Below the pieces are notes generated by a model, which worked only from the letters and a program-made list of their open reading frames with translations, did not search any database and was not told where the DNA came from. Of a DNA stretch of 64,000 bases, positions 21,550 through 30,444 are shown in pieces. Made by a program: the position numbers and the translations under genes. The first letter of the stretch is position 1; the number at the start of each line of letters is the position of its first letter. This DNA is from Minisyncoccota bacterium (lineage in GTDB: Bacteria; Patescibacteriota; JACMRA01): NCBI GenBank assembly GCA_014376695.1, contig JACMRA010000003.1, positions 1 through 64,000 of the forward strand, written 5' to 3'.

Positions 21550-22428
21550 TTAGATATTGAATTTGGGAATAAATCGTCGAGCAACGAAATAAAGGATAGT
21601 AACCGACATAATCGAAATTAGTGTGTAGCTGACAAGCTCTGCACTACCAGTTCTTGCGGTTGAGATTATTGTGGCTGGCTTAGTTGCGACTACTTGGGCA
21701 ACTGGTACGGGCGTAGGTTTGACTTGGACAACTTCTGGGGTTGCAGTAGTAGGGGTTGGTGTGACTTGAACGGCTGGTGTTGGAGTAGCTTGAGCAACAA
21801 TATCAGCGGCTTCAATTTCTAATATGACTTGTTGAATAGCAGGCTTTGAAGAATAGTCGGGAGATGAAAGTGCATCTTGATTAAACATTATTGAAGTCTT
21901 ATCACCAACTTTTGCGCTAGGAGATACTTTGATCACCAAGTTAATACATCCAGTTCTATTAGCTGAAAGAGCTGAAATTTGAGCTCCACCGTCAACTAGC
22001 TTGGCACTTTGCGGTCCGTAATTACTTAGCTTAGTAGGTGAAACTAATGTTGGAGAGATACCGTAACTTGTTCCTTCAGGAAAATTGTAGCAGCTAGAAG
22101 GTGCCGCTGGTTTGTCATTTTCGGCGGATGGGTCCCCTGCAAAAATATCGCTAGCTGAAGTTAGCTCAAAGGCTTGTGCGGTAGCAGTATTTTGTAAATT
22201 AGATAATACTGCAGTAACCGCAACCTTAGAGATTTTTACACTGTTTTGCTGATCGCCATATTTGAAAGCAACGTTAATGGGCACTGTTCGGTCTTGTTTG
22301 ATTTTTATTGTTGACACTGATTGGCTAAAAGTGTTAATATTCAAGCTAGATACAAGAAGAACTGAGGCTAAACTCACGGTAATTCCAAGGTTTAAAATTT
22401 TAGTTATAAGGTTGGCTTTTAAAGACAT
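21550..22428 (-). CDS. Secreted surface protein with TARTG-type C-terminal sorting signal
   Basis: Signal-like N-terminus, Pro/Thr/Val-rich stalk, C-term TARTGSAELVSYTLISIMSVTILYFVARRFIPKFNI. Confidence 0.65.
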   Translation of the reverse strand: MSLKANLITKILNLGITVSLASVLLVSSLNINTFSQSVSTIKIKQDRTVPINVAFKYGDQQNSVKISKVAVTAVLSNLQNTATAQAFELTSASDIFAGDPSAENDKPAAPSSCYNFPEGTSYGISPTLVSPTKLSNYGPQSAKLVDGGAQISALSANRTGCINLVIKVSPSAKVGDKTSIMFNQDALSSPDYSSKPAIQQVILEIEAADIVAQATPTPAVQVTPTPTTATPEVVQVKPTPVPVAQVVATKPATIISTARTGSAELVSYTLISIMSVTILYFVARRFIPKFNI

Positions 22429-22671
22429 ATTATTTATGTTTATTTGCTCATATTATACAGGATAATTTTCTTTTTGTAAAATCTTTTTTTTTGGATATTT
22501 AACCGAGTGATAAAAGTTATTATTTTTTACTGAATTAAATCAGCTTTTGCCAGCCTGCTATGTTTTACTTATTTCAAATGCAGATAACTTAATCTCAAAG
22601 GTTACTTTGACAAAATTTGATAATAAACTTTTATTTAGTTTATCGAACATTAGCCCTAAAAATGAATAATA

Positions 22672-22881
22672 TTGATTATGCCCGCTACCTGCGCCCTAAC
22701 CGGAAAAACATATAAAATGACTGTAAAAAGATCTCACTCTATGCGAGGCACGCTTACCAAAGTCAAAGCAAATCTTCAAAGAATCAGAATTGGAAATAAA
22801 CTTGTTAAATTATCTACTCGAGCAATTAGGACAATGAAAAAATATTCTAACAAAAGCTTTCCTTTAGTTGTTTCTCAGTAG
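22672..22881 (+). CDS. rpmB: 50S ribosomal protein L28
   Basis: MPATCALTGKTYKMTVKRSHSMRGTLTKVKANLQRIRIGNKLVKLSTRAIRTMKK. Confidence 0.8.
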   Translation: MIMPATCALTGKTYKMTVKRSHSMRGTLTKVKANLQRIRIGNKLVKLSTRAIRTMKKYSNKSFPLVVSQ

Positions 22882-22900
22882 TGTTTCTTTTGACACTTAA

Positions 22901-22926
22901 AACCTATTACTCAATAGGTTTTTTTT
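22901..22926 (+). terminator. Terminator after rpmB
   Basis: aacctattactcaataggtt + T run. Confidence 0.85.
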
Positions 22927-22948
22927 ATTTCTAATTGCACTACAAATT

Positions 22949-23350
22949 TTGTATACCCCTTACTTTATGAATAATATTTTAACCCGAATTATTAATATTG
23001 CCAGCATAATTACAGCCCTTGGACTTGTATTTAGTTTAGGTGGCTATTTTGGTTTTAGATACAGTCAAAGCTCCAGCCCATCTCTAAATAAAAATACGCT
23101 GTCTGATTTGGAAGTTAAGCAGACTGAAACAGCTAAAATTGTTGCCAAAGAAGTGATAGGTATTCAGTTTATCAAAGCCAATCAAGAACGAAAATGCGAT
23201 GACAACCATATCATTAAAGGTACATATAACTCGGACAACGGTAACTACTACGTAAAATCGAATAAAAACTACGACCGAATTAAACCTGATATTTGCTTCG
23301 CGACCGAAGAATTCGCTCGTGATACCGCTGGATTTTTGAAAAAGTTTTGA
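22949..23350 (+). CDS. Hypothetical membrane-anchored protein
   Basis: N-terminal TM, 133 aa; ends with TGA. Confidence 0.5.
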   Translation: MYTPYFMNNILTRIINIASIITALGLVFSLGGYFGFRYSQSSSPSLNKNTLSDLEVKQTETAKIVAKEVIGIQFIKANQERKCDDNHIIKGTYNSDNGNYYVKSNKNYDRIKPDICFATEEFARDTAGFLKKF

Positions 23351-23386
23351 ATTGACATTAATGCGATACTGACACACAATATTGCT

Positions 23387-24181
23387 ATGACACAAACAAA
23401 TATCCAAGACACAAATTTAGAAAATTACGATAATTTCCCTGACGTAATAATATTTTTTGGACCACCAGCAAGTGGAAAAGGCACGCAAGCAAGATTATTA
23501 TCCGAAAAATTACCTAATTACGTACACCTAGATTTCGGCGGTCAACTAAGGGAGTTTGTTAAATTGACTCTAGGATCTTATCCAGAATTATCAGAGATTC
23601 GAAAAAAGTCGTTTCGCCAAAGCCAGGACGAAAATATCGAGATAGCCTTAAGTTTGCGAGAGTCAATGATAAAAGGTCAGCCTGTCAAATCAGAGTACCT
23701 ATGGAAAATTGTTAGCAAAACAATCGATAAGGCCATAATAGATGGTAAAAAATTAATACTAGAAGGTATCGGCCGTACCTATGAAGATGGTCGAAAATTT
23801 GGTAAACTGGCTTTTGATAACAAGCTGACAGTTTGTATTTTTCATATTTATATCTCGCCTGAGCAGTCTGTCAGCAGAGCTAATCAAAGATACTACGCTC
23901 CTGGTTCGAGCCATCCACACGGCAATTATAATCAAGCTCTGCTAGAGTGTAAAAACAAAGATTTGCCATACCAGCGGCCTGAAGATACTGATTCTGAAGT
24001 AGTTATGGATAGGTATAACAAGGTCTACGCCAATATTTTTGCTAAGGTAATTTCAACTATGCAAATAGAGTCAAAAGGCAGATTATTTATCATTGACGGG
24101 CAAGACTCCGTTAGCGATGTTTATAAGCATATTTGGAAGTACTTGCAAATTTATTATAATTCAATTTCAATTTTTAAATAA
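23387..24181 (+). CDS. Adenylate kinase-like nucleoside monophosphate kinase
   Basis: VIIFFGPPASGKGTQARLLSEKL...LILEGIGRTYEDGRKF. Confidence 0.8.
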   Translation: MTQTNIQDTNLENYDNFPDVIIFFGPPASGKGTQARLLSEKLPNYVHLDFGGQLREFVKLTLGSYPELSEIRKKSFRQSQDENIEIALSLRESMIKGQPVKSEYLWKIVSKTIDKAIIDGKKLILEGIGRTYEDGRKFGKLAFDNKLTVCIFHIYISPEQSVSRANQRYYAPGSSHPHGNYNQALLECKNKDLPYQRPEDTDSEVVMDRYNKVYANIFAKVISTMQIESKGRLFIIDGQDSVSDVYKHIWKYLQIYYNSISIFK

Positions 24182-24187
24182 ATTACT

Positions 24188-25096
24188 ATGACTACAAAAA
24201 AAATCATTATATCAATATCAATCGTCGCGTTAATAGTTGTGAGCATGCTTGGGATAGTGTTCATTATTTTTCGCGAAGAAGTTTTAGCAAGATTCCAACA
24301 AAAGCAAATTGAGCAATCTACAATTTCTGCTCGAAGCAGCTCTCAATCCCAGCGTTCGGCATTTTATTTTCCAAGGTTTTTTAACCCCAGCGACAAAATA
24401 TATGATAACGTTAGCTCTAGCAATACTGCGACTAATCTAAGCTCGGCGGCGAGTAGATCTCTACCAGCTCTTTTTAATATCGACACGCTACCAATTCAAA
24501 AGGACAAAATGCAAAAAACTGTATATAAATCAGTCGCGTGTCCTGATAACACCAATTCAACCCATGGTATCACAGAAGTAAAGCTAAGCGACAACTCGGA
24601 ATCAAGTCTATTAATCGCTCATAAATCAATGATTTTGGACAAAAGTGATAGTTCAAACTACGAGCGAGCAATTAACTTTTTAGGCCGAAATACAGACTTC
24701 ATGGCTGATACAAATACCACCTTTGGACCTGACTATTTGCAATTTTTGAGACGGGACTGCGCTGTATCTAATATTCAAAAAATCAAAGAGTTTCGGTCAG
24801 ACCAATTCCAGAACATACCAAACACCCAAAATAACCGAGCCTTGACTGATATAAGAGGTCTAGATAATAATCTGTTTATCAATTTTAGTATTTACGGTAA
24901 AAAGGACGAAAATGTCTTTGTCATAACCAAAAGCTTTCCATATGCAGACCTACTTACGCGCGATGAGAAAGACGGATGCATGGCAAATAATGCACCAGTA
25001 AGAAGTTGTATAAAAAAGATAATAGGCAATAAGGCCGACTTAGATCAAAAATTCATCAATGAAGCCAAAAAGCTGGCAACCGATTACAGTTTCTAA
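24188..25096 (+). CDS. Hypothetical membrane-anchored protein
   Basis: N-terminal TM, 302 aa. Confidence 0.5.
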   Translation: MTTKKIIISISIVALIVVSMLGIVFIIFREEVLARFQQKQIEQSTISARSSSQSQRSAFYFPRFFNPSDKIYDNVSSSNTATNLSSAASRSLPALFNIDTLPIQKDKMQKTVYKSVACPDNTNSTHGITEVKLSDNSESSLLIAHKSMILDKSDSSNYERAINFLGRNTDFMADTNTTFGPDYLQFLRRDCAVSNIQKIKEFRSDQFQNIPNTQNNRALTDIRGLDNNLFINFSIYGKKDENVFVITKSFPYADLLTRDEKDGCMANNAPVRSCIKKIIGNKADLDQKFINEAKKLATDYSF

Positions 25097-25118
25097 AAAT
25101 TACAATTACAAAAAATCT

Positions 25119-25433
25119 ATGTCTAAAATCACACCAACATCCATTGCTAAAGTGGCAAAACTATCCAAGCTGTCCCTCAGACAAGGTGACGACGAGGTAG
25201 TAATTAACAAAATCAATACCGTCTTAGACCTATCGGATGAATTACAGGCTTTGCCTACCCAGGGCGTTAATCTATTTGACGGCTGGCGTAAAAACACAAT
25301 CAGAGATCTACGCAAAGATACACCTTCGCTTAATCAATCTCAATACGAGAAAACTCGAACCAATATAATTAATCTATTTCCAAATTCTAAAGATAACCTA
25401 TTAGTCGTGGAAGGTATTTTTGAGAATAGTTAA
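25119..25433 (+). CDS. gatC: Asp-tRNA(Asn)/Glu-tRNA(Gln) amidotransferase subunit C
   Basis: MSKITPTSIAKVAKLSKLSL...NTVLDLSDELQALPTQGV. Confidence 0.7.
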   Translation: MSKITPTSIAKVAKLSKLSLRQGDDEVVINKINTVLDLSDELQALPTQGVNLFDGWRKNTIRDLRKDTPSLNQSQYEKTRTNIINLFPNSKDNLLVVEGIFENS

Positions 25434-25531
25434 AAGGTTTTTAAGCGCCGAAATAGGTGCCTGACATCTGCTTTTATAGCAAATATTATATCTTCTAGTC
25501 AAAAAATGCCTATACTTAGGTTCTGTTTTGA

Positions 25532-26500
25532 TTAATATACACAATTGGCTAGATCCGCTAAAATCTTAGACTCGTCCAGCTCTTGTCCGATTAAAACTAA
25601 CTTAGATTGAGTCATTGGTGTTTTGGACTCAAAAGGAGTTAGCATTTTGCTGGCGCCAACCATTTGAAATAGATATGTCCCGGTTTTAGTCTCGCCATCG
25701 GCCTGAGAAATTGCCAAATTTAGAATACCTTTTGCCCGCACGCAGTTCTCTGGAAAATTAAACTGTAGCCAGTTATCCAGTTTTTTGGGATCGAGAGCCG
25801 CTTGATTGTCCGAAATAAAGAACACTTCTTGATAATTGTTATGATTATGTTCGTGGTGGTGCCCTGATTCTTTTGTATTAATAGCTTCTTTTTGGTCAAG
25901 AATGCGATCGATCGACCAGCTATTATTATCGATTAGAAGAGTTGTCTTGAGTTCTTGATTAATATTAATCAGGATTGAGGCTTCCGGGTTCATTTTTGAT
26001 ACCTCTTTTTTGATTTTTAGTATGTCTTCTTGACTCTGACTTTGGACTTTGTTAATAACAATGATGTCGGCAAATTTTAGTTGATTGAGAGCTATCTTTG
26101 CATCAGTATTTTTTTTGTGGAAATTCTCAATGTCGATCACACAAACGATTGAATCGAGAGCAACTTGATTGTTAAGATTGTTCATCACAAAAGTATCAGC
26201 AATAGGCTTTGATTCGGCTAAACCAGAGGCCTCTATTAAAATGTAGTCAACATCTGTATCTTGGATAAGTTTTTGGGTTGCTGTATAGAGATCCGTTCGT
26301 ACTATGCAACACATACATCCATTTGACAGCTCGACAATTTCTTCGCCTGAATCTTCGACTAGTTGACCATCGATACCAACTTGGCCGTACTCATTGATAA
26401 TTAATCCAAATTTTTTATTAGGATTTTGCTCGATTATTTGCTTGAGGAGAGTGGTTTTTCCACTTCCCAAAAAACCAGTAAGTATTGTAATCGGTATCAT
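25532..26500 (-). CDS. CobW/Zng-type G3E GTPase (metal chaperone family)
   Basis: ITILTGFLGSGKTTLLKQI; NGCMCCIVRTDL (CxCC); His-rich SGHHHEHNHNN. Confidence 0.9.
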   Translation of the reverse strand: MIPITILTGFLGSGKTTLLKQIIEQNPNKKFGLIINEYGQVGIDGQLVEDSGEEIVELSNGCMCCIVRTDLYTATQKLIQDTDVDYILIEASGLAESKPIADTFVMNNLNNQVALDSIVCVIDIENFHKKNTDAKIALNQLKFADIIVINKVQSQSQEDILKIKKEVSKMNPEASILININQELKTTLLIDNNSWSIDRILDQKEAINTKESGHHHEHNHNNYQEVFFISDNQAALDPKKLDNWLQFNFPENCVRAKGILNLAISQADGETKTGTYLFQMVGASKMLTPFESKTPMTQSKLVLIGQELDESKILADLANCVY

Positions 26501-26503
26501 AAA

Positions 26504-26737
26504 TTAAAAGAATAAACTTATACCTCTCAAAACTACAAATGCTACAATTGAAATAACGGTTAAATTGACGACATATTTTTCGATTCCTCGCCTAGTCAAG
26601 TAAACCTGTCCAGCTCCTCCAAAAGCAGATCCGATACTAGCGCCGCGTTGCTGAATTAAAATTAGACCTGTAACTAAGGCGAGGACGGACGCTTGGAGGA
26701 TTAATAGCCAGTTGTAAGTGGAAATATTGAGAAACAT
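26504..26737 (-). CDS. secG: Preprotein translocase subunit SecG
   Basis: LIQQRGASIGSAFGGAGQVYLTRRGIEKYVVNLTVI. Confidence 0.85.
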   Translation of the reverse strand: MFLNISTYNWLLILQASVLALVTGLILIQQRGASIGSAFGGAGQVYLTRRGIEKYVVNLTVISIVAFVVLRGISLFF

Positions 26738-26799
26738 ATTCTAAAAAGTTATTTTTGTTTATTTTATTTGGAACTGAAAAAAATTGCGTTTTGAAACGA

Positions 26800-26875
26800 T
26801 GGTGGATTCACTGGGACTCGAACCCAGGACCAAAGGCTTAAAAGGCCTCTGCTCTACCAACTGAGCTATAAATCC
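26800..26875 (-). tRNA. tRNA-Lys (TTT), CCA encoded
   Basis: ggatttatagctcagttggtagagcagaggccttttaagcctttggtcctgggttcgagtcccagtgaatccacca. Confidence 0.93.
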
Positions 26876-26956
26876 TTCTTTATAATCATATTAAAACAGA
26901 AAATCAATAATTTGTCAATACAATTTTTTTGCCCGTATTTGGAGTAAATAAAGATG

Positions 26957-28021
26957 CTATTTAGACTGTAAAATTGAGCTTATTGTCTCAAATTCGTTAA
27001 CAATTCTAATTTCTTCGTCTAGCTGAATTTTGTAGGTTTTAGCGACATAGCTTTTTATGGCGGATAAGTATTTTTCTACGTCCTGTGAGGTACCGGCGGC
27101 ATTACTTTTGCCTCCGTGTAAGTTATTGGTCAATATATTGCAATGACCGTATTTCATTTGGATGCCGTTGATTGAAGTTTTTATGCTTGGGCAATCATTT
27201 AACAATTTGGCTACAGGCAGCCGGTTATTGTATATCCATTCTGGGTTAATTAGCGAGCGTGAGGCTTGAGACAGATTCGATACTTCGATGTTTTTGAAAG
27301 TGGAGCCAGGGCTTTTGAGATTTTTTGGATAATTAAAATCGCGAAGTTTGGCGATGTGTAAATATGAATTTTGGAGTTCAATTATTTTATTTTTATTGAC
27401 CGCTTTATGTGATTTTAATGATATTTTGACTATCAAAAACTTGTGTTTTGAAGTTTTAAAAAGCGATGTGCGATAGCCAAATTCACACTCATTTTGGTTG
27501 TAGGTTTCGAGACTATTATAAATAATTGCTTGTAAATTAAAAAGGGGAGATTTTTTTTGAAGCTCGCACAGTCGAAAGAATTTATCTAAGTTGATAACCG
27601 TTACTTGATTTATTAATTCCGATATTTCAACGCCGTAAGCACCTGCGTTGCCATAAACTGCCCCGCCTATAGATCCAGGAATTCGATTCAATTTGTCAAA
27701 TTTGGTCAGTTTACGGATTAAACAGATATCTACAATATCCTGTAAAATGGCTCCAGTATCAGCTTCTATACTCTCAAAACACGTGTTTTTAATTGTATTA
27801 AATTGACTAAGGTTGATCAGGCACGATCGCTCATCAAATGTTTCTCCAAAAATGGTATTAGAGCCGCCTCCGATAATATAAAACTTATAATCCAACTTAA
27901 ATATAGTTAAGAGATTAATGGCTAATTGATCAAGATTCTGTGGAAAAAACACGTGTTTTATGAGTCCTCCGATTCTGGTAGTTGTCATTGAACTTAGCTT
28001 GTATAGTTTCTGCTGAGGCAT
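26957..28021 (-). CDS. murB: UDP-N-acetylenolpyruvoylglucosamine reductase
   Basis: FYIIGGGSNTIFGE...RIPGSIGGAVYGNAGAYGVEI...SPGSTFKN. Confidence 0.9.
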   Translation of the reverse strand: MPQQKLYKLSSMTTTRIGGLIKHVFFPQNLDQLAINLLTIFKLDYKFYIIGGGSNTIFGETFDERSCLINLSQFNTIKNTCFESIEADTGAILQDIVDICLIRKLTKFDKLNRIPGSIGGAVYGNAGAYGVEISELINQVTVINLDKFFRLCELQKKSPLFNLQAIIYNSLETYNQNECEFGYRTSLFKTSKHKFLIVKISLKSHKAVNKNKIIELQNSYLHIAKLRDFNYPKNLKSPGSTFKNIEVSNLSQASRSLINPEWIYNNRLPVAKLLNDCPSIKTSINGIQMKYGHCNILTNNLHGGKSNAAGTSQDVEKYLSAIKSYVAKTYKIQLDEEIRIVNEFETISSILQSK

Positions 28022-28045
28022 TATAATTGGATTGTATCGGGCTAT

Positions 28046-28432
28046 TTATAAAGAATGAACGGGGAAAATTGAAACTTTACCAGAATCCAAGCAAAAAATT
28101 TCTATCTTGATAAAAAAATGTTTAAATAATTGGTTTTTGATCAAAAAGTATGCCAAACCGCTTTTTATATTGGTCAATTTTGTGGCGTTAATACTATCGA
28201 TAGCAGTTCCAAATTTGTTTGATTGCCTGACCTTTACTTCAACGATTAGTAGGATATTATCTTTTTTGAGGATTAAATCAATTTCAGCGCGACGGCCAGC
28301 GCGACCTTTTTGGTAGTATTGAAAATTTTTGGTAACTAGAACCCAGCCATCTTCTTGGTAATAACTAAGTGCGATATTTTCGCCTTGAGATCCGATAGAA
28401 CTCTTAGATAAAATTTCAAATTGTTCGGGCAT
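28046..28432 (-). CDS. YraN/UPF0102 family nuclease-like protein
   Basis: GENIALSYYQEDGWVLVTKNFQY...GRRAEIDLILKKDNILLIVEVKVRQS. Confidence 0.85.
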   Translation of the reverse strand: MPEQFEILSKSSIGSQGENIALSYYQEDGWVLVTKNFQYYQKGRAGRRAEIDLILKKDNILLIVEVKVRQSNKFGTAIDSINATKLTNIKSGLAYFLIKNQLFKHFFIKIEIFCLDSGKVSIFPVHSL

Positions 28433-28504
28433 TAATTATGATTTTGATTCGAAAAAGACAACAAAAAAACCATACTAGTCTTGTATGGCAAAATTCGTAT
28501 TTTA

Positions 28505-28581
28505 TGGCGGGACTGGCGGGACTCGAACCCGTGACCTCTGCCGTGACAGGGCAGCGCTCTAACCAACTGAGCTACAGACCC
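28505..28581 (-). tRNA. tRNA-Asp (GTC), CCA encoded
   Basis: gggtctgtagctcagttggttagagcgctgccctgtcacggcagaggtcacgggttcgagtcccgccagtcccg. Confidence 0.9.
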
Positions 28582-28600
28582 AAAATTAAAGTATTAATTC

Positions 28601-28674
28601 TGGTGGCGGGGCCACGATTCGAACGTGAATCTCTTGGTTATGAGCCAAGTAAGCTGCCATTGCTCCACCCCGCG
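28601..28674 (-). tRNA. tRNA-Met (CAT), initiator-like, CCA encoded
   Basis: cgcggggtggagcaatggcagcttacttggctcataaccaagagattcacgttcgaatcgtggccccgccacca; mismatched 1:72, A11:U24. Confidence 0.88.
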
Positions 28675-28760
28675 GTGATTACATAAAGTAATATTATCTT
28701 TTTTTAAATTTGTCAAACATGTTTTTTTAGTTTATGGATATAAATATCAAATAGCGACCT

Positions 28761-29372
28761 ATGAAAAAACCAAAAATTCTTGTAGTTGATAATCATTCAA
28801 AATATCTTGCCAATTTACGGATTTTGCTGGAGGAATCTTTGGGCTGTTGGACTTCGTTTATAAGCTACGATATTTTACTTGGATTAAGCGTTGATACAAT
28901 CCTTGATTTCGACCTTATTATTCTTTCTGGGGGCAAAGTACCACCTGTCCACGAAACAACCCTAGAAACGAGTTTTAATAGGCAGTTAGACATTATCAAT
29001 AACTCCAATATACCAATTGTTGGGATATGCTATGGAGCCGAGATTATTGCTCAGAATTTTGGAGCACTGTTAGTGGAGTCAACTAATTTAATCAAAGGGA
29101 TTAATCAAATCAGGATCTTGGACACCGATGACGCTATTTTTGGAAAATTTAGTCGTAATAATTTTTTTGGGGTATGGGAAGAACATCGCTACATAATTAC
29201 AGAACTCCCGCCAGATTTGATTGGAATAGGGGTTTCTGAGTTTGGTTGGGAAATATTCCGGCATCGTGTCAAGCCTATTTACGGGCTCCAATATCATCCC
29301 GAAAAAAATTCTACCATCCAATCAGGTGATGAAATTTTTATTCACCTTGTCAGAAATATACTTTCAATATGA
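28761..29372 (+). CDS. Class I glutamine amidotransferase (GuaA N-terminal-like), stand-alone
   Basis: ILVVDNHSKYLANLRILLEES...VGICYGAEIIAQNFG...YGLQYHPEKNST. Confidence 0.85.
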   Translation: MKKPKILVVDNHSKYLANLRILLEESLGCWTSFISYDILLGLSVDTILDFDLIILSGGKVPPVHETTLETSFNRQLDIINNSNIPIVGICYGAEIIAQNFGALLVESTNLIKGINQIRILDTDDAIFGKFSRNNFFGVWEEHRYIITELPPDLIGIGVSEFGWEIFRHRVKPIYGLQYHPEKNSTIQSGDEIFIHLVRNILSI

Positions 29373-29722
29373 TTTTAAATTTTGTTCAATTCGAATATTT
29401 GATTGTGAATTTAGTTGTAATTTTGCCAACTTTAGTTATAACTTTTTTTCACCCAAAAAATAATGTTGGGACTAAACTGTCAAATATTTTTGTTGCAATT
29501 TTGGTATCGGCTTTAATATTTTTGGCGTGGGATATTTATGCTACATTCTCCAATCATTGGCAATTTAATAAGCAATTTTTGATAGGTTTTGAATTTTTGG
29601 GGTTGCCCTTTGAGGAGTTTATGTTCTTTTTTACCGTGCCGTTTTCCTGTTTATTTGTGTGGAATGAATTTCGTAGTTTCAAAAATTGGAGTGATTTTAT
29701 ATTAAGACTCAAAGGGGATTAG
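29369..29722 (+). CDS. Lycopene cyclase domain (CrtYc/d-like) membrane protein
   Basis: AWDIYATFSNHWQFNKQFLIGFEFLGLPFEEFMFFFTVPFSCLFVW. Confidence 0.75.
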   Translation: MILNFVQFEYLIVNLVVILPTLVITFFHPKNNVGTKLSNIFVAILVSALIFLAWDIYATFSNHWQFNKQFLIGFEFLGLPFEEFMFFFTVPFSCLFVWNEFRSFKNWSDFILRLKGD

Positions 29723-29737
29723 TTTACAAAAATCAAT

Positions 29738-30436
29738 TTGCTAGCTAGTAATAGTGGTATTATGTCAAAAATTACAAAACAGTATATTTTACTCGATTCA
29801 GCCGGAATACGAAGAAAAGGTCAAAGAGAATTCGGAGCGGAGAATTTTGCGGTGTTCAAGACAATTCAAACAGCTTATCAATCAGATATTATCTGCTTAG
29901 TAGTGGATGGATCTCAACCGCTAAGTCATCAAGATCAAGTAGTTGCCGGTATTGCAAAAGAGGCCAATCGAAGCATTATCGTGGTTGCCAACAAGAGCGA
30001 TCTTGTAGATCTGCAGTCAAAGAAAGAGTTTGAGCGCCAATTTTATCGTCGATTCTTCTTCTTAAAAGTCAAGGACTTTATCTGGGTTTCAGCCCTTGAG
30101 GAGCAAGGAATGAATCTTATTTGGGATACTATTGACGAAGCTATTGAAGAAAAACATCAATCTATTCCCGAGAATCAAATGCGTACAATTTTTAATTACT
30201 TAATGAAGAACAAGCCGCCAAAAAAACTTAGAACCGAGAAAAAGCCAGTAATCTACGACCTGCTCTACAAGGGTAATAATCCCCATACATTTGAAATGCT
30301 ACTCAAATCGCGTACAAGTATCGATAAAAACTATCTAAAATTCTTAGAAAACTTCTTAAGGCGACAATTTCAACTTTACAGATCTGGGATAAAAATTGTC
30401 TTGACCGAAGTGGAGAAAAAACAAGTTCTTAGCTAA
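29738..30436 (+). CDS. der: GTPase Der/EngA, 5'-truncated (lacks GTPase domain 1 and G1/G2 of domain 2)
   Basis: YILLDSAGIRRKGQREFGAENFAVFKTIQTAYQSDIICLVVDGSQPLSHQDQ...VVANKSDL...KH domain. Confidence 0.8.
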   Translation: MLASNSGIMSKITKQYILLDSAGIRRKGQREFGAENFAVFKTIQTAYQSDIICLVVDGSQPLSHQDQVVAGIAKEANRSIIVVANKSDLVDLQSKKEFERQFYRRFFFLKVKDFIWVSALEEQGMNLIWDTIDEAIEEKHQSIPENQMRTIFNYLMKNKPPKKLRTEKKPVIYDLLYKGNNPHTFEMLLKSRTSIDKNYLKFLENFLRRQFQLYRSGIKIVLTEVEKKQVLS

Positions 30437-30444
30437 TTTTTGAA

